A stretch of 64,000 nucleotides of DNA. Source: Gracilaria domingensis (taxonomy: Eukaryota; Rhodophyta; Florideophyceae; Gracilariales; Gracilariaceae). The notes beneath the pieces are model-generated. The model worked only from the letters and a program-made list of their open reading frames with translations, was not told the origin of the DNA and ran no database searches. Positions 50,491 through 61,041 of the stretch are shown here, in pieces (position 1 is the stretch's first letter; the number at the start of each line of letters is the position of its first letter). The stretch spans positions 91,028 to 155,027 of the forward strand of contig VCMS01000136.1 of assembly GCA_022539475.1 (NCBI GenBank), given 5' to 3'. A program made the translations under genes and the position numbers.

Positions 50491-52201
50491 CTGGCGCGAA
50501 CAACTCAAAGGCGCCGCCTAGCGGCCCTCCGTCTTCGACGGCTCGTATGCAAGTCTCCAGCACCCCGTTTCGGTCGGTACCCCTCCCGCAGTTGGCGGCT
50601 TCGCAGCCGGGAACTTCCGGCCAGGGTCCTGCCCCTGCACTGGGTAGGGGGTATGCTCCCGTATAGGACTGGTTCAACCCCGAAGTACCGGCTTCCACAG
50701 GAGGGTGGCCAACACCTGGCGCTCTATGAATCCGGGATCCTCACCGGCATAGCTTTCTTTTCGCCCAGGCTCCCTGGCTTGATGCCGCCGCTGTGCGGGA
50801 TACCTAGCTCGTCGACTCGTACGAGGTCGACGGCTATCTCTCCGGTGGGCTTTCTGTTGACGCAACCCGTACATGGGATTGGCGAGCCGGCGTCGCGGTC
50901 AATCCGGGTTGCTTATTTGTCGGTAGGAATGAGTCGAGGCGGTTTGATCGCAACTAAATAGCCCGCATCGGGTATGCGCGTCATTTCCGAGCTCAAAATG
51001 AGCATTCAGTTCCGGCATAGTACCAATACGATGTGGCTAGATACCAAACCTTCGGCGAGGTCGGCTATGAAGACCACCTAGACAACGCGTTGGACGAAAT
51101 TGACGGATAATTGGATACCGTACAGCCTCACCAGAAGTTGATACTGTGGGCTCGTCCCATTCTTCGCGCCGAGTTCCGGTATCTCCGGCGTCCTCCACGG
51201 TCTCAGTTTCAGGAAGGTCCCAGATTCGATAGAAAGTGTCGCTCCCGATTTGGGATTCTTGCGCCGTACCAGTGTACGGAGGTTGAGCGGATTGCCGGAG
51301 ATTCCCGCAGTGGGCGCTACGTGCTGCTGCAATCTTTCTGGCCGGCGGTCGAGGTCCCGCGAGGGTGTCATGTTGAGCTCCCGCCCTGTCTCACGTATGT
51401 GGGGTCGTAATTCTTGAACAACCCGCCGCGCGGCTCGTGGAGCACTCTTGCGACAGAATAGACCGTCCGCTTTGCGGCTTCCTCATTGTTGAGGCGTACG
51501 ATGCATATTGACTCTGGCATATTCCGGATCTCATCCGGCATTCCATCAGGAACCTGGATCTTTTCGAAGTACTCGGCTCGGTGCGTAACGCACGAGAAGC
51601 CAGCAAACTGGTGGACGTAATTGACCAGATCAACTGAGATAAAGTGCCTGCCAGTCAGGTTTCCGACGGAATTGTTCGGCTAAACGACCGTTCTCCGGGG
51701 CAAGACGTCAACGCCGGCGACTTTATCTTCTTTGACACATGGAAATGGGAGGTGATTGGACCCAAAGAAGCCGCTGGGCGCCATCGTGCGGACCGTTCTA
51801 TTCACGAGGGGCATCCCCGTGGGTCCGTATATGTCGATGACGACGGAAAGGATCCTGCTGAAGGAGGTACCACTATAGACGAGATTAGCTCTATGGGTAC
51901 GGCAGAGAAGCCCGAGGCCAGTCGGGTGGGAGGGTGCGAAATCGTTGAGGACGTCGAACGTTCCGCCGAGGCGGCTCTTGAACCCGCGGCTCCTGGGGGG
52001 CAACCCGATGCTTCAACCAGAAGTGTCGGTGCTCGGCCCACTCAGCGTGCGGCGGTTATCCGCGACTTTCTGCGAGGTGTGGGCGTCGCCGTTCCGGACA
52101 CGGTCACCGACGAATCAGATCTGCAAGCCATCGCGGCTCAACACTTTTCCGGTGCTTTCTGCCGTGGCATCACCCCATGTACTGCGCTATCCGGCTCTTA
52201 G
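50491..52201 (+). pseudogene. Gag-like debris on the plus strand
   Basis: A frame starts MSGANNSKAPPSGPPSSTAR at 50491 and is Pro/Ser-rich to a stop at 50666. The same region goes on with short open pieces separated by stops (AQAPWLDAAAV, SYEVDGYLSGGL). An intact 185-codon frame then runs 51644-52201 (VNAGDFIFFDTWKWEVIGPK, AAVIRDFLRGVGVAVPD). The whole looks like one decayed Gag of a plus-strand LTR element, but no diagnostic motif is present. Orientation is opposite to both neighbouring gypsy elements. Confidence 0.35.
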
Positions 52202-52615
52202 GCCTCCCACAGAGGATAATCGAAGCTTGCGATCGACCTCTCTAGCGAAGGGCAAGTCTCCATAATTTTTAAGTAAACGTATCCGGCTGTTGCCAGCTTG
52301 GCTTCAAAATTTTCTTCTTGTTCTCCCCCTTCTCAGTGGACAATACCTCGGTGGAGGCTGTAACAGCAAGTAAACAGTGAGAGGGTTAAACCTTCCGCAT
52401 GTACGGCCATGGCGATTCTTCAGTAAACGTTTCCCCAGTGTCCTGGCTTTTTTCTTTCTTATCTTCTTTTCCACTGTAAGTGGCTTCCGCGTTTCGCGGC
52501 TTGTTTGTCCAGGAAGGGCTGTCCGCATAGAGCGGCATGTTAATATCAACGTAGTTGCATCCGCGTGAAGCGGCATATTCCGTCTGAGACCGCATATCTC
52601 ACAAGTTGTTGGTGG
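52202..52615. other. 3' flank of gypsy-C, no gene
   Basis: On the minus strand a purine-rich stretch (GAGAAGGGGGAGAACAAGAA, about 52320) could be a polypurine tract, but no LTR follows that can be matched to another copy. Confidence 0.35.
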
Positions 52616-53197
52616 TCAACCCACTTGGGCTTTGTCCAGCGTAGCCGGTATCGTTGTGCGTGTTCCACGGTCGTAATGCACCACCTTCGAGCGATGAAGA
52701 TGCTTAATGGGCTCGTGCGTATCCTCTGAAGAGACGTAGCCGTACCAACGGACTCGATACAGTAGTTCCCAGTCAGAGGCGTAGCTCTGACATACCAGAC
52801 GGTCGTTGACGTACTTTTCATCGAGGACCTTCAGCCCAGGATGCGGCTTTGTCGATTTATCGTCTCCCGAGGCGTCACTTTTGCTTCTCCTGTCGTGGGC
52901 TTCATCAGTTATTTGCGGCTTCCGTCCTGACGGCAAAGCATCCTGTACGCCAGGCAAAGGCCATTTTGACCATGGTGTTCTCCTGACACTGATGCTTCTA
53001 GACTCCTGGTTCTCGCTCCCATCTCGGTGGGCTGCAACCCAACTTCGGTCTTCTCGAACTGCGAGCTTCCGGCGTTCCGCGGCAATCTCTTGTAGTATCG
53101 GTGAACGGTCCGTTGGGCGGCGTGACAGCGAGTGGTGTTCTCGCACGTGCCGTGGCCGCGATTCGCCGCGCGCTGCAGTAGCAGGGCTATGCACCAC
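52616..53197 (-). pseudogene. Chromodomain region of gypsy-C
   Basis: In a 193-codon open stretch the C-terminal part contains LKVLDEKYVNDRLV, WELLYRVRWYGYVSSEDTHE and PIKHLHRSKVVHYD. This is a recognisable chromodomain in which the usual Trp-Glu-Pro is His-Glu-Pro. The N-terminal two thirds are charged linker. It is in a different frame from the preceding linker at 53216-53944. Confidence 0.75.
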
Positions 53198-53215
53198 CTC
53201 GTGGCTAGCGGGTGC

Positions 53216-53944
53216 CTATTCAAATTCGGAATTTTCGTTTTTAGGCGGCACCAGGTCTGTGGCGGGCACGTGACCGGCTTGCGCACTGTAATGCTCCGTT
53301 GGAGGCGAATCTTCTACAGAGCTCGACACTTGGCGCGACGTACGCGCGTCGGCCGCACTTGGCTGTTTTCCACTTTCTGTGGCTTGACTGCTTGCCACGC
53401 TGGGGGTTATTTCCGCATTTTTGACGGCTTTATCATTTGGCAAGTCGCCAAAATCTCCCGAAGTCGGGTCTTCCGTAATAGAACGGTCCTCTCGAACTAA
53501 TTCCTCTCCTCCCGGACTGGCGGCTGTGTGTTTAACCGACGTGATGTGCTCCCTTTTGGAATTTCGGGAAGACTGCATGTCCTTCTCCGCGCCCCGGTTC
53601 TCCGGCTGTGTGTCACTTGCTGGCGTGCCGGTGTGCACAGTCGAGGCCTGCGAAAGCGCATCCGTCAACGACGGTGATAGTGAAGATTGTCCACGTCTCG
53701 CGTACCGGACTGCTGGGCTTGTGGGGGTAGCGCTTGGTTCCGGCTTTCCGGCTTCGCTCTGTGCAACAGAGGGGTGTTCCCTGCCCTCCGCCTGTGGCGA
53801 CAATGCGGTACTATCTGCGAGAGCTGCAGCAGTTCCAGTGGCTTCACGGTAGCCTCCTTTGGGGCTTTTCGTCTGTGCACCCCGTACGCGTGTGTTCCTG
53901 CCCGAATGCAAAGCGGACTGTGTTCCTGAGGGCGAAAACGACAA
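53216..53944 (-). pseudogene. Ser/Pro/Glu-rich linker of gypsy-C
   Basis: This 242-codon open stretch is low in hydrophobic residues and rich in Ser, Thr, Pro, Glu and Lys. It has no domain and ends PPKNENSEFE just before the chromodomain block. It is probably the disordered spacer between integrase and chromodomain. Confidence 0.5.
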
Positions 53945-54009
53945 AGAGCGATCTCTCCCTACCCTTTCTAAGTTGGAACGTCAAGGGCAGTGGTTGGTAT
54001 CCCCGGGCC

Positions 54010-54400
54010 TGTGAGATAAAGTGATGCGCGATGGATGTCCATCGGATGAAAATTTTGGGATATCTATTGGATATCAGTCGGATATCTTCTGCGCATCCAC
54101 GATATCCGAATGATATACCATGGTACCCCGGTGGATGCGCCTAATTGATACCCCTTACATGTCCTTTGGATGTACAAAAACCATTCCAAAGGTATTTATA
54201 TGATGCACGAAGAGATGTCCCATGGATGTCCGAAAATCCAGGGTGCATCACATGGATATCACAGAATCCAATGGACATCTCTTCGTACATCATATGCATA
54301 TCAGTCGGTTATCATTAGGGTATACTTCGTGCATCATCTGAGCATCATTGACGTATATCTTGTGGACATCTTAAGGAGGCCAAATGGTCATCTTCAGGTT
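54010..54400. repeat. Palindrome-rich insertion, MITE-like
   Basis: The stretch is full of GGATATC, GGATGTCC and CATGGAT motifs in both orientations. The strongest arms are 54198-54227 and 54266-54295, complementary at 27 of 30 positions (ATGATGCACGAAGAGATGTC against its reverse). ATATCAGTCGG occurs twice (about 54073 and 54298). It interrupts the coding order of gypsy-C. Confidence 0.65.
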
Positions 54401-54812
54401 TCGTAATTCTAATATTGGTTATCTGGGGGATATCATCCGGACATCTATCCACCTCTCTGGGCGGAAGGGCCAGTATACGCGTGTTGAGATGAGCGGCAGT
54501 CGAAACTGACGAACCAGCTTCCGGCTTTGCTGGCAGATCAGCGATTCCGCTCTCCGGGTGCGGTAGAACAGGCTGTTGAGAGCGCGTTTCCGTTTCGGCG
54601 GCTGTTTTTTCAGTAGGTGCGGTAAAAACCGACGATGACGGTTGCAATTTCTGAGAGGCAGGCGTTAGCGCAGGCTTTACGAGGTCTTGCTGAAAACGCT
54701 CGTGCTCTCCCTTGATGTCAAGAACAACCGTGGTGTCGGTAACTGAAATGACCCTGTGCGGACCTTCCGCGACAGGAAAGAGCTTATGACGCATCTCCTT
54801 CTCGGGGTTATA
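54401..54812 (-). pseudogene. Integrase C-terminal (GPY/F-like) end of gypsy-C
   Basis: LFPVAEGPHRVISVTDTTVV and LDIKGEHERFQQDLVKPA form the small beta-barrel that follows the catalytic core in gypsy integrases. A Ser/Pro/Glu-rich tail follows and runs into the palindromic insertion. Confidence 0.65.
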
Positions 54813-55493
54813 CTACTCCTTCCGTACGAAGGCATAGCTACCTTCTCTGATTACAGGGGCATGTTTGCGCACTCTGGCGTTAAAATCCTGCTTGTAGGCG
54901 GCCTGTGCCGTAGAGATATTCTGCCTACCCGTAGGAATGATCTTCGTGAGCGAACGCTTCCACGCGTCCTTGTGCAGGCGGGGCGAAGGAAACGTATCCA
55001 GTATTGAGTGTGAGCTCGATGACCACCGACGGTGGAACGCGTTATAGCACGAGCTCGAACAGTGAGATCTGAAAAGTGCGGTGAACCTGCACATTGTAGG
55101 CATAAGTCACCGCATCGTTGTATTGATCCCATTCCGTTGGGTGATCGGCAACAAACGACCGCAATGCATTTAGAAGTGCTGTTAAAACGTTCAATTTGCC
55201 TATTACTCTGGGGATGATATGTTGTTCTAAACCAGTTTTGGATCCGCAAGATGCAGAAGGCGTTCTGAAAAACCTTAGCCGTAAACTGCGGTCTATTATC
55301 CGATAACAGATCAATCGGCGGTCTCTAGACAAAATCCCAGTGTGCAACGAAAGCTTGGACGACCGCACTCGCGGTAGCCTTCTTCAAAGGCACAGTCCGT
55401 ACCAGCTTCGAAAAGCGGTCGGTGATCACAAGTAGAAATCGGTTTCCCCCCGGGAGTGTGAATAAACTCGCCGAGTAAGTCAATAGTCACGAA
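54813..55493 (-). pseudogene. Integrase core of gypsy-C, frameshifted
   Basis: Pieces in successive frames show VTIDLLGEF, LLVITDRFSKLVRTVPLKKA, LLSDNRPQFTAKVFQ and TTYHPQSNRQIERFN. The catalytic Asp, Asp and Glu are all visible. At least three frameshifts are present, one at a run of six Gs near 55455. Confidence 0.7.
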
Positions 55494-55742
55494 TTAGAGT
55501 GGAGCCCTAGCAGGGAAGAGTACCAACTTCTTCGAGTACTTCCGCAGTTTAAAGGGGTTCTTTGCGCAATAAAAACATCCACGAGCAGTGGCATACGTAT
55601 CGAAAGCGATCGCTGACCAGTAGAAGTCCTTCCTCACGGTGTAGTACAACTTCCTGCCACCAGGGTGTGCTGAGAGCTTCGCAGAGTGCGACAGATGCTG
55701 TACTCGTGCCTGAAGTGAGTGCGGAACCACAATCTGTGGCAT
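55494..55742 (-). pseudogene. Integrase zinc-binding domain of gypsy-C
   Basis: The frame shows QIVVPHSLQARVQHLSHSAK, HPGGRKLYYTVRKDFYW and TARGCFYCAKNPFKLRKYSK. These supply the two His and the CxxC of the HHCC domain. Confidence 0.75.
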
Positions 55743-55981
55743 GTTTCCACTAGAAATTTCTATTCGTTCTCGACGAAAGGCAACCGTGCTCCACCTTTCA
55801 AACGGCTGCTAATCTCCGTACAAGAACGGTCCGTGTGCTGTTCCCGGATGAGCTCTACCGGCTTGATCGGTACGAAAGAGCCCGGTTCTGGGTGCGTGTC
55901 GGACACAGCTAAAACAGCACCGTAGATGTCCCATCCTTCTAAATCTTCATCAGCATCGCTCGAGCCGTCTTCCGCGAGGAA

Positions 55982-56581
55982 TCACGGTATCTCCAGATCA
56001 TCGACTGCTGCGGCTTCAGCCGCTGTTTCCAAACGGGAAAGCCCACGAGCCTGTGTATTCAGGAGTCCTTTCTTGTACCGAATCTCGAAATCGCACTCGG
56101 TTAACCGGAGTCTCAACCGCATCAAGCGTCCAGATGGCTCTGCAATAGAGAGTAGCCAGCGCAAGGCCGAATGATCGGTATGGACAATAAAGCGATTCTG
56201 CATTAGGTAGGGGCGCAGTGTCTGTAGGGCCCAGACCACTGCCAAGCACTCGTTCTCGGATACCGAGTAATTTCTCTTGTGCACGTTGAGGCGTCTTGAC
56301 CAATACCCAATTCGCAATCTTTGGCCATCTTCGGTTATCTGGAACATTGCACAGCCAACTTGGTAGTCGCTCTCATCCGTATCGGTGGCATACGGCAACC
56401 CAGCTCTCGGTAGGGATAAAAGAGGTGGCAATGTCACCCCGTCAATGAGCGATGAAAAAGCCGCAGCCTGGCGGTCGTCGAACGCTTCCAGTTTTACTGG
56501 CTGTCCTTTGCGAAGAAGCTTGTTTAGAGGTGCGGCAATATCCGCAAAGATCGGAATGAAGCGGCTATAAACGTTGCACAA
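55982..56581 (-). pseudogene. RNase H of gypsy-C
   Basis: An open 199-codon stretch begins in the RT connection (VYSRFIPIFADIAAPLNKLL) and holds the RNase H fold. LPYATDTDESDYQVGCAMF supplies the first Asp, NYSVSENECLAVVWAL the Glu, and RFIVHTDHSALRWLL the next Asp. It is the better preserved part of the element. Confidence 0.75.
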
Positions 56582-56632
56582 GCCGAGAAAGGATCGGAGT
56601 TCAGTCTTTGAAAGATTTCACACGAACTTCGT

Positions 56633-57446
56633 CTATCGACAGCCGTTCAGGACGGATAACGTGGCCGAGATACCTGACGGTTTCGGCGAAGAACTCACAC
56701 TTCTTGAGCTTGAGCTTAATGCCTGCGTCGCGTAGGACTCCATCACATCCCGTACGTGGGTCAAATGCTCATCCAGGTTTCTGGAGTAGACAATGATTTC
56801 GTCCAGGTAGACCAGGCAAGTCTTCCACTTGAAGCGAGCGATCAAAATATTCACAGCTATTTGAAATGTAGCTGGCGCGTTCGTTAACCCAGAGGGCATC
56901 AGATTGAATCGGTACAATCCTTCATGACAAATGAATGCTGTCTTGTTATGATCTTCGGCTCTCACGAGAACTTGCCGATAGCCCCCATTCGAGTCTAGGG
57001 TTGTGAAAACTTTCGCGTCGCCCAACGAATCATGCATTCATCCATTCGTGGGATAGGATACTCATCCTGAACCGTGGCAGCGTTCAGCTTGCGTTAATCG
57101 ATTCAAAATCGCCAAGGCCCATCAGCTTTGGGCGCGAGCAACACCGGCGATGCCCAGGGTGACTGAGCCGGCTCGATAACTCCAGCGCGGAGCATTTTCT
57201 CAACTTGAGCTTTCTCCTCTTGCAGACGTTTCGGCCCTGCCCTGCAAGGGTGCTGTGAAATGGGGCCAGTATTCGGTAGCAAATCAATCCGATGTTCGGT
57301 AATATCAATCTTCCCGAGTGAACCATCCCACATGGGCGTGAAGTCTTCGAACATATGCCGCAACTTATCGCGGTTACTCTCTGGGACATGTTCAAGATCC
57401 AGAGACTCCAGTTTCTGTACTGCCTTATCCTTCGTGTCAGCAGCAC
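56633..57446 (-). pseudogene. Reverse transcriptase of gypsy-C with altered active site
   Basis: Fingers are at 57084-57446 (KMLRAGVIEPAQSPWASPV, LLAPKADGPWRF). Palm is at 56633-57037 (FTTLDSNGGYRQVLVRAEDH, YRFNLMPSGLTNAPATFQ). The catalytic box reads LVYLDEIIVYSRN, that is YLDE instead of YLDD, so the second metal-binding Asp is lost. A frame break separates fingers from palm near 57060. Confidence 0.75.
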
Positions 57447-57858
57447 TCAGGTTGTTCTAATTATTGTCCGAAGAGGTCGGCATTGCTTCCTTCGACAGGC
57501 TGCGGTCATTCGCATCCGCCAAACTCGCCGTAGAATCTCCTGACGAAGTGTTCGGTTCAGTAGTCGGTTCGGAATTGTTCCGTTCCGCCTCCCCCTTCTG
57601 AGCTTCGAGGATACCGAGAACTTCGGCAATAGAGACGTGCGTAGGTACTATTGCCACAGGATGTGGAAGCATCGAGCCAATAACTTGGTTATTGACCAAC
57701 CATTGTTGGCAACTGCTGAAGTTAGCAACCAATACCTGAAAAAGCTTCTCCAGATTCACGAGTCCAATCCCGTTTGCAAGGGCATGCTGTCATGTCTCGT
57801 AGAGCTGGGGTAGCGGTTGAAAAGTCTGTAAGTCACATTTTTTGGATGAAACGGAGAC
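57447..57858 (-). pseudogene. Protease-RT linker of gypsy-C
   Basis: The open stretch at 57457-57759 encodes a Leu-rich start (LFQVLVANFSSCQQWLVNNQ) and a Ser/Asn/Glu-rich tail. It lies between protease and reverse transcriptase; no specific domain is recognised. Confidence 0.45.
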
Positions 57859-58422
57859 TCACATCTGCGATTCCGGTGGGATGCAGACAGGTCGAGCTAC
57901 TCCGAGTTTCGTCGACAGGCATACGTCAGCCGTCGGCTTTTGAGCCGCTGGCAGCGGAACTTGCTTCTTCAAAGCCCGCCAAAGGGATGTCCGAACAATC
58001 GGTATTGTCGTGCCGTCTCGCATCTGAACAGTTCGTTTCCGAGGTCGAATTGCCTCAACAAAGCGGTCGCAGAAGTCGCATCCGAGGATAACCGGCGCAG
58101 CTAACTGCTTGCAAACCAAGAACTCCAACTGCACGATGCAGCGCCCAAGCCTGACAACCAGGTCGATTACTCCCACAGTTGAAAGTGGCCTATTGTTCGC
58201 ATCCGCGATATCGATTCGAAGCGGTGCGCGCATAAGAGACCGCAAGTGTGGCGGAATAAGAGTCTGAACCAAGAAATTTGGACCAGCGCCCGTGTCAAGA
58301 ACGGACAACTGTCGAACCCTAGCGTCTGTGTTCTGCAAAGTGGAATATAGTCTGTTCGCTTTGGAAACTAAGCTAGTTTTGGGGCTATTTGGGGCGCGCG
58401 AGGGGGTAGCAGAGGCTGGCAC
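57859..58422 (-). pseudogene. Protease (retropepsin) of gypsy-C
   Basis: The frame contains the active site LSVLDTGAGPNFLV, the flap region STVGVIDLVVRLGRCIVQ and the hydrophobic AAPVILGCDFCDRFV. This is the full order of a gypsy retropepsin. Gag, expected upstream (right), is absent. AT-rich unrelated sequence follows after 58422. Confidence 0.75.
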
Positions 58423-58760
58423 TCAAAAAATTAAGAAATTTTGGAATATTAAATTCCATTTCGCGCAGTTTAGTGCTTGGGTCCCCTAGTTTTTGTAGAG
58501 GTTCTACTTCGCCGCACCACCCCATTCACTCTTTTCCGCGACCCTCTCTCAAAACTGCACTCGTGCTAGTTTGCGTTTCCATTTTCTCCCATGTTGCAAT
58601 GCCAATCGCAACTCATCCCACCTCAATCATCCCATCACTTCTTCCCAGTCCACACCACCCCCGCTATTTACGCATTTCTCGCCCATCACGCGTTCATTTT
58701 GTAGAAGTCAGGTGCACAACTCTCCCCCTTCTCGTATACCCGCCTCGCCCCAAAACGGCT
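58423..58760. other. Between gypsy-C and the coiled-coil gene, nothing recognised
   Basis: It holds the right boundary of gypsy-C and presumably the 3' flank of the minus-strand gene. A long plus-strand Pro/Ser/His-rich frame here (58473-59435) is the mirror image of that gene. Confidence 0.45.
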
Positions 58761-59690
58761 TCAAATCCCTCCCATCCTTCTCTCCTCCTGTCCCCTCAGA
58801 ATCCCCTTCGCAGTCCGCGCTACCTCCGCCGCACTCCTAAACCCAGTCACCACCGGAGCTCCCACTCCCTCCCGCGGCACCTCCTCCACCACCTTCTTCA
58901 TCTCCTTACGCCTCTTCTTCAGACGGCTCTTCCCATCCCCAACCCCACCACCCTTTGTCTTCGGTGTCACAGGAGACCCCTTCTGCACCGCCACCCTTCC
59001 CACACTTCCCTTCTCCGTCTTTCCCTCCACACCTCCTTTCACCCTCTCCTCTTCCACCAATCTTTGCCTCTTGCACAGCTCCTTCACCTCCTTCTCCAGC
59101 ACGTCCAACCTCTCGTTCAGAACCCTATTCTCCTCCCGCAACTCTCCAACCTCCCTTCCCGCACACTCCACTATCCCATACACATGATTTCTCATCTCCA
59201 CTCCCAATACCGACAACGAATTCCGCAAGCTCGAAATCGCCTCAACCGAAACACCACTACCACCCCCACTCAGCACCACACCGCCCATTTCCGTTACAAT
59301 CTCCACAATTCCATCGTCCAGTTGCTCCTTCATCACCAACCCCAACATCCCCACCCTCGCCTTCATCTCCCCCACAAACCGCATCTCCCTGTCACCCTCT
59401 CCGCCCCCACTCTCTATCTGGTCTCCAACCTCTAACTGACTCAGATGCACCGCACCCCTTCTCTCCATTGCGACCCCCTCCACCTCCAATTCTACCCCCT
59501 TCTCCACCTCATCACCATCCCCTCTCCTCGCCTCACACTTCTTTCCTTCCTCAGCCACTTCCTTCTTCTGCGACATCCGACCAGCCGCCGTAATCACGTC
59601 CTCTTCCCGCTTTGGTGACGGCGTCTGCGGTACCTCCTTCCCCTCCAACAGCACCCACAGCTCCTCATCCTTCACGTATCCGTTCGACAT
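58761..59690 (-). CDS. Hypothetical charged coiled-coil protein
   Basis: A 309-residue protein is predicted from ATG 59690 (MSNGYVKDEELWVLLEGKEV). The frame is open 32 codons further upstream, but that part contains a Leu run and looks like leader. The first 120 residues are rich in Glu, Lys and Gly. Residues about 150-215 form a heptad-like helix (VGELREENRVLNERLDVLEK). The C terminus is basic (KSRLKKRRKEMKKVVEEV). No signal peptide, membrane segment or catalytic motif is seen. It could be a nuclear or cytoskeletal protein, or a captured Gag-like protein; I do not recognise it. A TTAAATA motif about 185 bases upstream may be a core promoter. Confidence 0.5.
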   Translation of the reverse strand: MSNGYVKDEELWVLLEGKEVPQTPSPKREEDVITAAGRMSQKKEVAEEGKKCEARRGDGDEVEKGVELEVEGVAMERRGAVHLSQLEVGDQIESGGGEGDREMRFVGEMKARVGMLGLVMKEQLDDGIVEIVTEMGGVVLSGGGSGVSVEAISSLRNSLSVLGVEMRNHVYGIVECAGREVGELREENRVLNERLDVLEKEVKELCKRQRLVEEERVKGGVEGKTEKGSVGRVAVQKGSPVTPKTKGGGVGDGKSRLKKRRKEMKKVVEEVPREGVGAPVVTGFRSAAEVARTAKGILRGQEERRMGGI

Positions 59691-59937
59691 ATTCAGAAGA
59701 AGAAGTAGTAGTTGGATCGAAGTTTCCGCTGCGATACAGTGCAATCGAGCTAAACTGTGCTGTCCACCCCCACTGTCCAACCACACGGGCTATATCCAGC
59801 ACCATGATTGTCCCTGTTTCCCTCATCCCATTTCCCGCCAAAACATCCACTGTACACCTCCGCACCTTCCACTATTTAAGCGCCATCTCTCTGTCCCCTC
59901 TTCACATAGTCCCCACCCACCTCGCCTCGACCGGCGA

Positions 59938-60286
59938 TATTTTTCTCTTCCACCATAACCCCACTCGATGGTTATAGCAAAACAGGAAGATATTGCCAGT
60001 GGAGGCAAGCTAGGGACTAGTGATTGCACTTAGAGTTGCTCACCCTCTGTCTCGACTGGGGGCATGTTCTTCTTCCGTCACATCCTTTGTGGGTTGTGAC
60101 AAAAAAAGAATATGTCACCACTCGACACCGGATGGGTAACAATGATAGCACGTAGAGTAGTTCATCCTCCCTCTCAGCGTCCACTGGGGATATATTTATG
60201 TTCTCTCACATCCTTTCCCGGTTGTCATACAAGAGAAATACATCTCCAATGGAGACGGAGAATATAGTCGTGATAACACGTAAAGG
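59938..60286. repeat. Tandem repeat, unit 126 bp, 2.8 copies
   Basis: 59938-60063, 60064-60189 and 60190-60286 start with ATxTTCT-like sequence and share, in order, TCACATCCTTT-like, GATxGCAC-like and CCACTGGGG-like blocks. The repeat lies upstream of the coiled-coil gene and downstream of the epimerase fragment. Confidence 0.55.
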
Positions 60287-60323
60287 TAACAATGTAATAA
60301 ACAATAAATTTATGCTACTATCT

Positions 60324-60644
60324 CTAACCAACCTTTCGAAAACCAGCTATGACATGAGCTGGGTTACTCGAGCCAAAGATGGCAGATCCTGCAACTGAAA
60401 TGTTTGCACCGGCCTTCACTACTGCTTTCACAGTACTCAGTCCAATACCTCCATCCACCTGTATCCCTATTCTTGGGTACAACTCCCTTGCATGTCGCAC
60501 CTTATCAAGAACACCCTCCATAAACGCCTGTCCTCCAAGCCCTGGCTCCACCGTCATCAACAATAACATGTCTACAACTCCTTCCTTCATAAGTGCTTCT
60601 ACGACCTTTATAGACGTATTCGGGCGCAATCCAACTCCATCCTT
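60324..60644 (-). pseudogene. Ribulose-phosphate 3-epimerase, C-terminal fragment
   Basis: About 106 codons match the C-terminal half of ribulose-phosphate 3-epimerase, a TIM-barrel enzyme of the pentose phosphate and Calvin cycles. GVGLRPNTSIKVVEAL is followed by LLLMTVEPGLGGQAFM (the conserved MTVEPGxGGQ loop), IGIQVDGGIGLSTV with the catalytic Asp, and SVAGSAIFGSSNP. A TAA stands in frame just before KDGVG, and nothing resembling the first half (HxDxMDG motif) was found in the 400 bases upstream. It is either a truncated pseudogene or a last exon whose partners are missing. An AAAAG before the GAT would allow a splice acceptor. Confidence 0.75.
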
Positions 60645-61041
60645 TTAATTATGGCAATCCGAGTGAAGCTATAAAACCCGTTCACGTCATTTATGAAGCC
60701 AAAATGGCTCCTTTCATCCTGTATTCAAGCTCCCCGTAAATCGTACTTTACAACTACTTTACAACTCAGGTTCGAAATCAGTTTCATTCATTGCACACTT
60801 TCTACTCTTCCACCTACCTTTCATAAAACATCATCACACTTTGTGGCTTGTCGTCTCATACAAGCCCTATCATTCATTCAGTACAATCACATATCATACA
60901 TTTCGCTCACTTTCACAAAGTGAACCATGTTCCCGTTCTGCGCTTCCCAACCGTTTGTACTTACGTATCACTCTTTACCCCAGCAGTTCTCCGCCCCATC
61001 TTCCCTTTTTATCGTCACACAAAAACAATCGAACACTTGCA

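Larger units (their letters stand above)
52616..58422 (-). mobile_element. Gypsy-C: chromovirus, decayed, LTRs not found
   Basis: The order on the minus strand is protease, linker, reverse transcriptase, RNase H, integrase zinc domain, core and GPY-like end, long Ser/Pro-rich linker, then chromodomain. It is more distant from gypsy-A and B than those are from each other. Gag and both LTRs were not found. A palindrome-rich insertion of about 400 bp (54000-54400) separates the integrase end from the linker. Confidence 0.75.

Noticed and set aside
58473-59435. Plus-strand frame of 320 codons rich in Pro, Ser, His and Leu
   Set aside because: It is the mirror of the minus-strand coiled-coil gene at 58761-59690 and has the composition expected of an antisense shadow.
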